Assembly (NCBI GenBank): GCA_963753165.1
Contig: CAVWBP010000011.1
Location: forward strand, 21,528 to 85,527
Length of the DNA stretch: 64,000 nt
Source of the DNA: JAKLQR01 sp963753165
GTDB lineage: Bacteria; Nitrospirota; Thermodesulfovibrionia; Thermodesulfovibrionales; SM23-35
Direction: 5' to 3'
The translations under genes were made by a program, and so were the position numbers. Below, piece by piece: positions 45,627 to 54,174 of the stretch. Every line of letters begins with the position of its first letter. The first letter of the stretch is position 1. The notes under the pieces were generated by a model. The model was given only the letters and a program-made list of their open reading frames with translations, was not told the DNA's origin and made no database searches.

Positions 45627-46100
45627 ATGCCCTGGAAAGATGGAACCGGGCCACCCTGGCTGCATGGAAAATTTAAAGGTTGCGGTTACAGGATGACGAT
45701 GCCGAGACAGGTAATCCTTGATGTCCTCAATGAAACAGCAGATCACGTAAGCGCTGAAGACATATATCACAAGGTACATGGCGCGTATCCCTCTGTCGGA
45801 TTGACAACGGTATACAGAACTCTCGAACTGCTGGTGCATATGGGTTTGGTGTATAAATTTGATTTCGGGGACGGCAGGGCGCGCTATGAATTGGCTGAGG
45901 GGCCAAAGAGTATCGGCCACCACCACCATCTTGTCTGCACCGGCTGTAGACGGATTATTGATTATACGGATTTTATCGATGAAGAGATCGAACTCCTCAA
46001 ACAGACAGAAAAGGGACTTTCAAAAAAATACAAGTTCAAGGTTACGAATCATCTCATTCAGTTTTACGGATTGTGTGCAGCCTGTCAGGGAATGGGATAA
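45627..46100 (+). CDS. fur: Ferric uptake regulator family protein (Fur)
   Basis: 157 residues. The winged helix (T-T-V-Y-R-T-L-E-L-L) is followed by the dimerisation half with zinc and iron ligands: H-H-H-H-L-V-C-T-G-C and the final C-A-A-C. The Cys pair typical of structural-zinc Fur proteins is present. It could also be a PerR-type regulator. Linked to two Fur-box-like sites: one at its own promoter and one downstream before the ORP-like cluster. Confidence 0.92.
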   Translation: MPWKDGTGPPWLHGKFKGCGYRMTMPRQVILDVLNETADHVSAEDIYHKVHGAYPSVGLTTVYRTLELLVHMGLVYKFDFGDGRARYELAEGPKSIGHHHHLVCTGCRRIIDYTDFIDEEIELLKQTEKGLSKKYKFKVTNHLIQFYGLCAACQGMG

Positions 46101-46117
46101 AAAAATTTACTGCTTAT

Positions 46118-46132
46118 TGATAATGATTATCA
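46118..46132 (+). promoter_or_regulatory. Fur-box-like palindrome before the ORP-like cluster
   Basis: tgataatgattatca is a perfect 7-1-7 palindrome (Fur box core GATAATGATAATCATTATC). It lies 31 bases before a small DUF5320-like frame and 248 bases before the ORP-like gene. Predicts iron control of the downstream cluster. Confidence 0.65.
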
Positions 46133-46163
46133 TTAGCATAACAAGGAAAGGAGGTGCATGACA

Positions 46164-46226
46164 ATGCCATTTAGAGACAGATCAGGACCACGGGGATTAG
46201 GACCAGAAACAGGAAAAAGAGCTTAA
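46164..46226 (+). CDS. DUF5320-like N-terminal fragment, 20 aa
   Basis: AAGGAGGTG precedes an ATG encoding M-P-F-R-D-R-S-G-P-R-G-L-G-P-E-T-G-K-R-A and then TAA. This is exactly the opening of DUF5320 proteins (M-P-x-G-D-x-T-G-P-x-G-x-G-P-x-T-G-R). The rest of the family (usually a 60-100 residue coiled coil) is missing, so this is a remnant or a truly minimal peptide. DUF5320 genes commonly sit beside NifX/MinD genes, as here. Confidence 0.5.
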   Translation: MPFRDRSGPRGLGPETGKRA

Positions 46227-46229
46227 GGA

Positions 46230-46322
46230 TGTCATTGCGGTCCGCCCCCCTTCCGGCAGTGAGAAAGAGGACGGGCCATCCCTCACCCAATTAGTTACTG
46301 CCTCTAAGCGGGTCGCAATGAC
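46230..46322. repeat. Imperfect inverted repeat between the DUF5320-like and ORP-like genes
   Basis: gtcattgcggtccgc at the left and its complement gcgggtcgcaatgac at the right (13 of 15), followed by ACTTTTTT. It could work as an intergenic element or a terminator for the small upstream frame. Confidence 0.55.
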
Positions 46323-46379
46323 TTTTTTCCTGTCAGACTATAAAGGGAACCATCGGAAGGAGCGAAGAGAGGTAACACT

Positions 46380-46748
46380 ATGAAAATCTGCATAAGTTCA
46401 CAGGGAAACACATTGGATGCACAGGTTGATCCCAGGTTCGGGAGATGCCGGTACTTTCTTATAGTTGACACTGATACTATGGAGTTCGAGCCGGTCAGAA
46501 ATCCGAATATTGATGCGAGCGGGGGCGCAGGGATCCAGTCCGGGCAGGCGATGGCAGACAGGCAGGTAACCGCGGTAGTTACAGGAAATGTGGGCCCTAA
46601 TGCCTTCCAGGCACTTCATGCGGCAGGGATTTCTGTAATAACAGGTGCATCCGGCAACGTCAGACAAGCTATAGAACAATACAAAAAAGGGGAATTGAAA
46701 GCCACACAAGGACCAACAACCGGCGCCATGATGGCGCATGGAAAATAA
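46380..46748 (+). CDS. ORP-like NifX-family protein (dinitrogenase iron-molybdenum cofactor domain)
   Basis: 122 residues. M-K-I-C-I-S-S-Q-G near the N-terminus, D-P-R-F-G-R-C-R-Y-F and a G-N-V-G-P-N-A-F block are typical of the family. In Desulfovibrio, the orange protein (ORP) is a member that carries a Mo-Cu-Mo cluster. In that genus the orp genes neighbour two MinD-type ATPases, as here. No cofactor can be assigned from sequence. Candidate Fur control. Confidence 0.85.
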   Translation: MKICISSQGNTLDAQVDPRFGRCRYFLIVDTDTMEFEPVRNPNIDASGGAGIQSGQAMADRQVTAVVTGNVGPNAFQALHAAGISVITGASGNVRQAIEQYKKGELKATQGPTTGAMMAHGK

Positions 46749-46760
46749 GGAGGTGATTAA

Positions 46761-46982
46761 ATGCCGAAAGGTCAGGGGCAATGTTCTGGTGCTGGCGCCG
46801 AGATGGGAAGAGGCGCGGGAAGAAGCGGTGGCAAAAGCGGAACGGGAGGCAACAGACGGGCTGGAGGAGCGGTAGGCAGTTGTATATGCCGGAACTGCGG
46901 AGAGCAAACTCCCCATCAGCAGGGAGTCCCATGCTATTCAGTCAACTGCCCCAAATGCGGGGTAAAAATGATGCGGGCATAA
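46761..46982 (+). CDS. Small Gly-rich zinc-ribbon protein
   Basis: 73 residues. A Gly/Arg/Ala-rich first half (G-A-E-M-G-R-G-A-G-R-S-G-G-K-S-G) is followed by a Cys4 ribbon: C-x-C-R-N-C and C-P-K-C-G-V near the end. Small proteins of this kind ('CxCPxC...CPxCG') are common next to NifX/MinD genes in anaerobes. A GGAGG site precedes the ATG; 12 bases separate it from the ORP-like gene. Confidence 0.75.
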   Translation: MPKGQGQCSGAGAEMGRGAGRSGGKSGTGGNRRAGGAVGSCICRNCGEQTPHQQGVPCYSVNCPKCGVKMMRA

Positions 46983-47018
46983 ATTAGAGAATACAGCAGG
47001 AGCATTCTATAAGGGATT

Positions 47019-47882
47019 ATGATCATTTCAATAGCGAGCGGTAAAGGCGGTACAGGAAAGACCACTGTTGCGGTGAATCTGGCCTTATCTCTGCATAATG
47101 TCCAATTTCTCGACTGTGATGTTGAGGAGCCGAATGCACATCTGTTTCTGAACCCAGAAATCCATTCTCAGAATGTTGCCACTATCCCAATCCCTCAGGT
47201 TGATGAGGCGCTTTGCGACTTCTGTGGAAAATGCCGCGAGATTTGCGCCTACAATGCGATTGCAGTATTCCCAGGAAAAGAAAACACCAGGGGTGGTGTT
47301 TTGGTATTCCCTCATCTCTGCCACGGCTGTGGCGGATGCAGTCTCTTCTGCCCCAGGTCTGCAATCAGCGAGATACCCAGAGAAATAGGTAGTATTGAGC
47401 AGGGCTATTCCGGAGATATAGAGTTTATTCACGGAAAGCTCAATATCGGTGAAATTATGTCACCCCCCCTGATCAGGCAGGTGAAAGCATACACCAATTC
47501 TGAAAAGACAGTCATCATCGATAGTCCCCCAGGGACTTCTTGTCCTGTTATCGGCTCGGTGAGAGGAAGCGATTTCTGCATCCTCGTTACCGAGCCGACT
47601 CCTTTTGGCCTCTACGATATGACATTGGCCGTTGAGGTGCTGGAAAAACTCCGGATACCATTTGGAGTTGTCATAAACCGTTCGACTATTGGAAACAGGT
47701 CAGTTGATGAGTATTGCCGTATTAAAAATATCCCAATACTTATGCGTATTCCGTTTGACAGAGAGATTGCCTCTCTCTATTCACAGGGGATTCCTTTTGT
47801 AAAAGAAAAAAATGAATATAGAAAAAAATTCCATGACATGGTGCGATTATCCGAAATACAACAAATGGTGTACAGGAAATGA
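47019..47882 (+). CDS. MinD/Mrp-type ATPase with inserted 4Fe-4S ferredoxin domain, copy 1
   Basis: 287 residues. Deviant Walker A G-K-G-G-T-G-K-T near residue 8; a two-cluster ferredoxin insertion at about 65-120 (C-D-F-C-G-K-C-R-E-I-C and C-H-G-C-G-G-C-S-L-F-C-P); then Walker B-like V-I-I-D-S-P-P-G-T. The same family is found in the Desulfovibrio orp clusters. A role in assembly or delivery of a metal-sulfur cofactor is inferred from the Mrp/NBP35 relation. Operon with the ORP-like gene. Confidence 0.9.
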   Translation: MIISIASGKGGTGKTTVAVNLALSLHNVQFLDCDVEEPNAHLFLNPEIHSQNVATIPIPQVDEALCDFCGKCREICAYNAIAVFPGKENTRGGVLVFPHLCHGCGGCSLFCPRSAISEIPREIGSIEQGYSGDIEFIHGKLNIGEIMSPPLIRQVKAYTNSEKTVIIDSPPGTSCPVIGSVRGSDFCILVTEPTPFGLYDMTLAVEVLEKLRIPFGVVINRSTIGNRSVDEYCRIKNIPILMRIPFDREIASLYSQGIPFVKEKNEYRKKFHDMVRLSEIQQMVYRK

Positions 47883-47957
47883 AGAGACCCATGAGGTGCA
47901 ATTATATGGACAACGCAGCATGCGGTATATTCCGGAATTGTACTGGTTGAAGATACG

Positions 47958-48809
47958 ATGAAACAGATAGCTATCATTAGCGGTAAGGGAGGAACAGGAA
48001 AAACAATCCTCACGGCATCTCTTGCCGCATTGGCGGAAAACAAGGTTATGGCCGACTGCGATGTCGACGCGGCAGATCTGCATCTGATCCTGCACCCTGA
48101 GATCAGAGAACATCATGAGTTCAGGAGCGGAAAGACCGCGGTGGTAAACAGCGGTCTGTGCCAGGGATGCGGCGAATGTGTAAAAGCCTGTCGTTTTAAT
48201 GCAATCAGCGAGCATTTTATGATAGACCCCATCGCCTGTGAAGGGTGCGGGGTATGCAGTCATATCTGTCCTTCTGGGGCAGTGTTTATGGAAGAAAATA
48301 TGTCAGGGGAATGGTTTGTTTCTGATACCCGGTATGGGCCGATGGTACATGCAGCATTGGGCATTGCGGAAGAAAATTCAGGCAAGCTGGTCACCCTTGT
48401 CAGACAGCATGCGACAAGCATTGCAGAGGACGAAAAGAGGGCCTATGTGCTCATCGACGGGCCTCCGGGAATAGGGTGTCCGGTTATCGCTTCGCTTACG
48501 GGAGCCGATCTGGCAATAATTATAACAGAGCCAACCCTTTCCGGGATGCACGACCTCGAACGGGTCTTACAGGTCGCCCGCCATTTCAATATCCCCGCAA
48601 AAGTTGTGGTCAACAAGTTTGATCTCAATACAACAAATACTGAGCGTATCAAACAAACAAGCAAAGACAAGGGAATAGAAGTGCTTGCGCTTCTTCCTTT
48701 TTCCGAACAGGTAAGCGAGTCAATAGTCAGTGGTGTCCCGCTGGTAAAATACGGTAATGGCCGGATTGTGAAGGAAGTTGAGATTCTCTGGGAAAAGATA
48801 AAAAATTGA
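47958..48809 (+). CDS. MinD/Mrp-type ATPase with inserted 4Fe-4S ferredoxin domain, copy 2
   Basis: 283 residues. Walker A S-G-K-G-G-T-G-K-T near residue 9; ferredoxin insertion with C-Q-G-C-G-E-C-V-K-A-C and C-E-G-C-G-V-C-S-H-I-C-P; later D-G-P-P-G-I-G-C-P. A paralogue of the preceding gene (75 bases apart); pairs of this type may form heterodimers. No clear operator is seen in front of it. Confidence 0.9.
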   Translation: MKQIAIISGKGGTGKTILTASLAALAENKVMADCDVDAADLHLILHPEIREHHEFRSGKTAVVNSGLCQGCGECVKACRFNAISEHFMIDPIACEGCGVCSHICPSGAVFMEENMSGEWFVSDTRYGPMVHAALGIAEENSGKLVTLVRQHATSIAEDEKRAYVLIDGPPGIGCPVIASLTGADLAIIITEPTLSGMHDLERVLQVARHFNIPAKVVVNKFDLNTTNTERIKQTSKDKGIEVLALLPFSEQVSESIVSGVPLVKYGNGRIVKEVEILWEKIKN

Positions 48810-49100
48810 AAGGTCATGGGAGATAAGGCAGCCTTTTCCTGCGAATGTGCCGTGTGACGATTTTTTCATACATAAAAATACCGTTCATATATGAATGGAT
48901 AATAGAAATTTAAGGAAAATCCTGCGGAAAATAGTTATTGACTTTTTTGCAGAACTTATGATAATTTTGCTAACCATACAACCGAAATATAGTAAGAGAG
49001 ATGTATTCTTTATTGAAGCACTCAAAGCTTCAGGCTCTTACTGTAAAATGCACGACAGAAATTATTTAACAACATTATCTCGAAGAGAAAAGGGAAAACT

Positions 49101-50357
49101 ATGAATGGTTCAGGAAATTGGGATTGGGATACGAAAGAGAAATATGTCACAGATATAAACGAGTTAAGAAAGAAATTTCCATTAGTTCGTGAACTTGTCC
49201 CCAGCGATGATGGTGAGAAAATTGCCAACGCCGTCAGAAACGAAGAAAAAAGATTTACTACCTGTGTGAATGGAGAAACATGGGAAGAGACCTTTGAGAG
49301 GGTATACTCGCTGAAATTCAATCCTGACGGTCAACTGATTTCACTTGCGCTGAGAGACTATGAATGGTCTGTTATCATCGACCGTGAAATGTGGGAGGAA
49401 AAATTCGATTACGTCTGGAATCTCACCCTGAGTCCGGACGGAAAGAATATTGCAGTCAATATCAATAAAGACCAGATGAGCGCTGTTTGTCTCAACGGAA
49501 AAATTTGGGAGAATACATTTTTTGATGCAAGGGATGTTGCAATGAGTCAGGACGGAACCAAAACCGCTTCCCATGTACTGACCAAACGCCGTGCGGAATT
49601 GGATAATGTCGGTTTCATGAAAAAGAACTGGACAGTTGCGGTAGATGGGACTGTCTGGGACAATACTTTTTTGAATACCTGGGGCGCTGTTTTCAGCCAC
49701 GACGGCAATCGTGTCGCTGCTGTTGTCAGGACTGATCTTGTGCAATACACCATTGCGATAGACGGAACCCCCTGGGAACAAACATTTGGAGTCGTCTGGG
49801 AGCCAATCGCCAAGCCGGGAAGTTCCGAGTTTGTTGCCCCTGTGCAGACCCCGAAAGGCTGGACACTTGCAATGAACGGAAAGCCGATATGGGGATATTT
49901 CTCACAAGTATGGAAGCAGGTATACAATAGTGATGGCAGCAAATTAGCGGCTGTTGTTGCGAAAGGATTGGGTAACTGGACCGTAGCAGTCGATGGTACC
50001 CCATGGAATACGGTATTCAACCAGGTCGTGGATACTCCTGTTTTTGGTCCCGACGGCAAGAAGGTTGCAGTTGCAATAAAAAATAATAACAAATGGACTA
50101 TTGCGGTTGATGGTTCTCCGTGGCCGGAAACATTCGAGAATGTTTGGACCCCGGTTTTCAGTCCGGGAAGCGATAAAGTTGCGGCGAAAGCGGAAAGAAA
50201 CGGAAAATATTTTGTTGTTGTCGATGGAAAAATTGGGAAGAAAGGGTATGAATCCCTTTGGGACCCTGCATTCAGTCCTGACGGGAGCAAACTCCTGGTT
50301 CGATGTGTAGACGATGGCAAGTATTATCGCAGGGTAATCCCTGTAAACGAAATATGA
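49101..50357 (+). CDS. tmcD: TmcD-like Trp-rich beta-propeller protein, copy 2
   Basis: 418 residues with about nine Trp-rich blade repeats (such as W-T-V-A-V-D-G-T-P-W and F-S-P-D-G-S-K-L-L). The order and number of blades match copy 1 (33580-34839), so it derives from a duplication of the whole operon. No signal peptide or cofactor motif. Cytoplasmic propeller of a Tmc/Hmc-like complex. Start at the ATG after an AAGAGAAAAGGGAA stretch; spacing to the next gene is 15 bases. Confidence 0.78.
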   Translation: MNGSGNWDWDTKEKYVTDINELRKKFPLVRELVPSDDGEKIANAVRNEEKRFTTCVNGETWEETFERVYSLKFNPDGQLISLALRDYEWSVIIDREMWEEKFDYVWNLTLSPDGKNIAVNINKDQMSAVCLNGKIWENTFFDARDVAMSQDGTKTASHVLTKRRAELDNVGFMKKNWTVAVDGTVWDNTFLNTWGAVFSHDGNRVAAVVRTDLVQYTIAIDGTPWEQTFGVVWEPIAKPGSSEFVAPVQTPKGWTLAMNGKPIWGYFSQVWKQVYNSDGSKLAAVVAKGLGNWTVAVDGTPWNTVFNQVVDTPVFGPDGKKVAVAIKNNNKWTIAVDGSPWPETFENVWTPVFSPGSDKVAAKAERNGKYFVVVDGKIGKKGYESLWDPAFSPDGSKLLVRCVDDGKYYRRVIPVNEI

Positions 50358-50372
50358 AAGAGGGAGTAAGAC

Positions 50373-51047
50373 ATGTTTGATTTCATAAGAGATCCGTCTT
50401 TATATAATTTAGTGAGAGGCCCTCTGGTCTGGATCGCTTTTTTCGTGTTTATTGGAGGCAGCATATTTAAGATAAGAGCGATGTATATAATGGCAAAAAA
50501 TGAAAAAGCGGTTCTTCCCTTTATCAATGGAAAGGCAGCTCTTCGCTCACTTCTTCACTGGGCCATCCCCTTTGCCAGCAGAAACTGGAGATTGAGATGG
50601 CCAATCACCACTCTCACCTTTGTATTCCATATCGGTCTTGTGCTTCTCCCTATATTCCTTCTTTCCCATAACATACTTATCCATGAATCCTGGGGTATAA
50701 CCTGGTGGACATTCTCTGAAGGGTTTGCAGATATTGTAACCCTTCTGGTCATATTCTCCTGTGTTGCCTTCTTCCTCAGAAGGGTGTTTGCCCCGGAGGT
50801 TAAGTTTGTGAGTTCGTCTTCTGATTTTCTGATCCTTGCAATTTCATTTCTCCCTTTCTTTACAGGGTTTTTGGCGTATCATCAGATGTTGCTGCCCTAT
50901 AAATGGATGGTCATTCTCCATATGATTTTTGGAGAGATTATGCTCATGGCAATTCCGTTTACCCGATTGGGCCATATGTTCTACTTCTTCATGACAAGGA
51001 CATGGATGGGTTCTCAATTTGCCCTGTGGAATTCCAAAGACTGGTAA
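50373..51047 (+). CDS. hmcE: TmcC/HmcE-like membrane cytochrome b subunit, copy 2
   Basis: 224 residues with five membrane helices. His ligand candidates occupy positions equivalent to copy 1: L-L-H-W-A-I-P, F-V-F-H-I-G-L, I-L-H-M-I-F-G and R-L-G-H-M-F-Y. P-L-V-W-I-A-F-F-V-F-I-G-G is nearly identical to P-L-V-W-L-S-F-V-I-F-I-G-G of copy 1. It anchors the HmcF iron-sulfur subunit to the membrane. Confidence 0.86.
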   Translation: MFDFIRDPSLYNLVRGPLVWIAFFVFIGGSIFKIRAMYIMAKNEKAVLPFINGKAALRSLLHWAIPFASRNWRLRWPITTLTFVFHIGLVLLPIFLLSHNILIHESWGITWWTFSEGFADIVTLLVIFSCVAFFLRRVFAPEVKFVSSSSDFLILAISFLPFFTGFLAYHQMLLPYKWMVILHMIFGEIMLMAIPFTRLGHMFYFFMTRTWMGSQFALWNSKDW

Positions 51048-51074
51048 GTGGTTTATAAATAAAGGAGGCTGAGC

Positions 51075-52436
51075 ATGGCGGTAAAAGAGAAGATAGTAAG
51101 CAAGGACTTCAAGGAGTATGTCAGGGAAGTGAACCCTGATGTAGGCCTTGACGAGTCGATAAAGGGGCTTACTCCGGAGAAGATAGAAAAGACGATCAAG
51201 GCGGTCCTGGGAGCGCGGACTGCAAGGATCAGGGCGGTGCTTGAGACGTGTATACACTGCGGGCTGTGCTCGAAGGCGTGCCAGTGGTACCTGTCCAATG
51301 ACGGGGACCCGAGCTATGCGCCGGTCGCGAAGATGCGGATGACGATATGGGAGATGCTGAAGAGGGACGGAAAGGTCGATGCGGAGTTTATCAAGCAGTG
51401 CGCGCGGATAGTATTCACGGAATGCAACATCTGCCATCGGTGCAGCATGTACTGTCCATACGGGCTGGATGTGACGTTTATCATAGGGCTTGTCCGCCGG
51501 GTATGTTTTGTTCTGGGGGTGGTGCCCCAGCGTCAGATGGACCAGGACCATGCCCATGCGACGACATTGAATCAGGTCTGGCTGGGGCAGAATGACTGGC
51601 TGGATACGATGCAGTGGCAGGAGGAAGAGGTTGGGGCAGAGTATAAGAAATTAGAGATTCCGATAGATAAAGAGGGGGCAGAGGTAATGTGGTTGCCTCT
51701 TGGCGCTGAGCCCAAGACGGGAATTTACCATATAGAGCGTACGGCGAAGATCATGCATGCAGCGGGTATAGACTGGACGGTTCCGGGCAAGGACGTCTGG
51801 GACAGCAGCAACATGCCCATGTTTTTGCGTGATTTTGCGACGATGCAGCGGATAGTGCGGGGGTTGTTCGAGAATGCGATACGACTAAGGGTCAAGAAGA
51901 TGGTCTTGACCGAGTGAGGGCATCCTCGTTTTGCCACAAGGTTTGTGGCACCGCCGATGCTGGGATACAAAGAGTTGCCGTTTGAAATAATACAGACGGG
52001 AGAGTTTTACTACGATCTGTTAAAAAGCGGCAGGATAAAGATAGTGAGGAAGATAAAAGATCCGGTCACGCTTCAGGACCCGTGCAATATAATCAGGAGG
52101 GCAGGCGCATCGGAGAAATTCAGATATTTTGTGAATGCGACCTGTGAAAATTTCACCGAGATGACGCCGAACAAGGAGCATAATTTCTGCTGCAACGCGG
52201 GCGGCGGGCTGGCTGGTTTGTCTAACTGGATGCAGCACAAGGCGCGGGGGAACAGGGTCAAGGCCGAACAGATCAAGGAGACGGGAGCGAAGGTAGTGAT
52301 TACCCCGTGCCATAACTGCAGCACCGGGATAAAGGATGTCGTCAAATACTGGAACCTTGGCGTGAAAAATGTGTTTTTTGATGAAATACTGCTTCAGACG
52401 ATGGATATTCCCGAAACACTGAAAGTAGGGAAATAA
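51075..52436 (+). CDS. hmcF: HmcF/TmcB-like CCG-domain iron-sulfur protein, copy 2, with in-frame UGA (probable selenocysteine)
   Basis: One frame of 453 residues if the TGA at 51915-51917 is read as selenocysteine (U281, in L-T-E-U-G-H-P). N-terminal 4Fe-4S motifs are C-I-H-C-G-L-C-S-K-A-C and C-N-I-C-H-R-C-S-M-Y-C-P. The CCG region has C337, C-C at 372-373 and C-x2-C at 412/415. The downstream part has no start codon with a ribosome-binding site and matches copy 1 in register. A hairpin with an AGGTT loop sits at the SECIS position. No frameshift in this copy, so the UGA is the only interruption. Confidence 0.9.
51915..51950 (+). promoter_or_regulatory. Bacterial SECIS element candidate after hmcF2 UGA
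   Basis: A perfect 7-bp stem, tgccaca (51932-51938) with tgtggca (51944-51950), encloses the loop AGGTT, which holds the GGU required by many SelB proteins. The loop begins 22 bases after the UGA; in E. coli fdhF the AGGUCU loop begins 18 bases after it. Confidence 0.75.
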
Positions 52437-52454
52437 ACGAGGAAGGAAAATGAT

Positions 52455-54134
52455 ATGAGCAGAAAAACAGTATTATTCTTACTAATAGGTGTTGTCTATC
52501 TCGTCCTGATTGCCTTCGGTCTGACTATGGTATATTCTGTCGGAACACCGGTGGCTGTCAAGAAGCCGGTCATCACATCCCCTGATAATAAAATCAGTAT
52601 AGCTCATACAGAAATTTTCGGTAAACTCGAACGTCCGCAAGTGATTTTCGACCATAAAAAACATGAAGAAGCTTCAAAGCAGGAGGGGTGCACCACCTGT
52701 CATCCTGTGAACGATAAGAATAAGGTTCTCTTCGATTTCCCTAAAAAGATAAAAGGGAAAGGCAAGAAAGCGGTAATGAACGCATTCCACGATCAGTGTA
52801 TTGAATGCCATAAGAAGAGTGCACAGGAGAATAAGAAAACAGGGCCGGTAACCTGCAACGACTGCCACAAAAAACAGTTGGCAAAAGTCGAGATGAAATA
52901 CCCTGTTTTTGAATTCGATTTTGCATATCACGACAAACACGTCAAAAAATTGAAAGAGAAGATCGGCAAGGATGACTGCGGCCAGTGTCATCACATATAC
53001 AATCCTGAAGAAAAGAAACTGTCCTATAAGGAAGGCACGGAAGAATCCTGCGTGTATTGTCACGACCTCACGGCGAAGAGGGGCCCTGAATTGACTGCCA
53101 TAACCAAAGTATCAGCAGAGAAAGGGCTTACGATACGGAAAGCTTCCCATCAGCAGTGCATTAACTGTCATCTGGAATATCAGAAAAAAGGAGACAAGGA
53201 AACCGGGCCGACTGAATGTGTAAAATGCCATACCGGTAAATATAAAACTCTTGCTGAACTGGAAAAGGTAGCACGCCCCGACCGCAAACAGAAGAACATA
53301 TCATATATAGATATCGAAAGTTCCAGGATGAAGGGGGTTACCTTCGATCATAAATCACACCAGACATATTCCAAGAACTGCGTTGAGTGCCATCATGAGA
53401 CCCTGAAGGCCTGCAAGGAATGCCATAGCCTGACCGGGAAACCCGAGGGGAACGGCATCAATATTGCAAATGCCTACCATAACGTATTTTCCCGGCACAG
53501 TTGTGCAGGGTGCCATAACCAGATAAAGGCAAAGAAAGAATGTGCAGGCTGCCATCATTTGCTTGCGCCTATGGATATCGGGACGATGAATCCGAAACAG
53601 ACGACCTGTGCAATCTGCCACTCCGGCAAAAAAGATCAGATAAGCCTGCCGAAACCGCTCTCTACCGCAGGAATAAGCCAGGATAAACTCAAGAAAGAGG
53701 TAGAGGTGAAGGTGCTCGAAAAGGAATATGAACCTTCGAAATTCCCGCATCTGGATATTGTCAATAAGCTGGCGAAGATCTCCAACGACAGCAGGCTTGC
53801 GACATATTTCCACCGGGATATTCAGACTCTCTGTGAAGGGTGTCACCACCGGAGCACGACCAGCGCTGAAGCACAGAAAGATACCCCGCCGAATTGTAAA
53901 AATTGCCATATGACTGCATATGACAAGCAGAATCTCAATAAAGTGAGACTGCTCTCTGCTTACCATCGTCAGTGTCTTGGGTGCCACGAAAAGATGGAAC
54001 TCGATAAGGGCAGGAAGTGCTCAGAATGCCATAAAGAAAAGGCGGGAGGTCCTGCAGAGATTACCCGGATTAAGAATGACCATGTAGTCAAGCAGAACAC
54101 CACCAATATTATTAATGAGTGGAGACCTAAGTAG
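52455..54134 (+). CDS. hmcA: HmcA-like 16-haem cytochrome c, copy 2
   Basis: 559 residues. Signal/anchor helix (about 8-27), then 16 C-x2-C-H motifs from C-T-T-C-H to C-S-E-C-H, in the same order and spacing as copy 1. Lys-rich between haems, as usual for cytochromes that dock with acidic partners. Two long charged insertions (such as K-V-L-E-K-E-Y-E-P-S-K-F-P) occur in both copies at the same place. It accepts or donates electrons in the periplasm. Confidence 0.92.
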   Translation: MSRKTVLFLLIGVVYLVLIAFGLTMVYSVGTPVAVKKPVITSPDNKISIAHTEIFGKLERPQVIFDHKKHEEASKQEGCTTCHPVNDKNKVLFDFPKKIKGKGKKAVMNAFHDQCIECHKKSAQENKKTGPVTCNDCHKKQLAKVEMKYPVFEFDFAYHDKHVKKLKEKIGKDDCGQCHHIYNPEEKKLSYKEGTEESCVYCHDLTAKRGPELTAITKVSAEKGLTIRKASHQQCINCHLEYQKKGDKETGPTECVKCHTGKYKTLAELEKVARPDRKQKNISYIDIESSRMKGVTFDHKSHQTYSKNCVECHHETLKACKECHSLTGKPEGNGINIANAYHNVFSRHSCAGCHNQIKAKKECAGCHHLLAPMDIGTMNPKQTTCAICHSGKKDQISLPKPLSTAGISQDKLKKEVEVKVLEKEYEPSKFPHLDIVNKLAKISNDSRLATYFHRDIQTLCEGCHHRSTTSAEAQKDTPPNCKNCHMTAYDKQNLNKVRLLSAYHRQCLGCHEKMELDKGRKCSECHKEKAGGPAEITRIKNDHVVKQNTTNIINEWRPK

Positions 54135-54174
54135 ACTGAACTAGCAAAGTTTCAACGAATAGAGAGGAGCGAGG

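Noticed and set aside
51945..52436. Separate downstream gene instead of UGA read-through in hmcF2
   Set aside because: The only candidate start is an internal GTG without a ribosome-binding site; the segment lacks the family N-terminus, and both paralogues have the UGA at the same place with a following hairpin.
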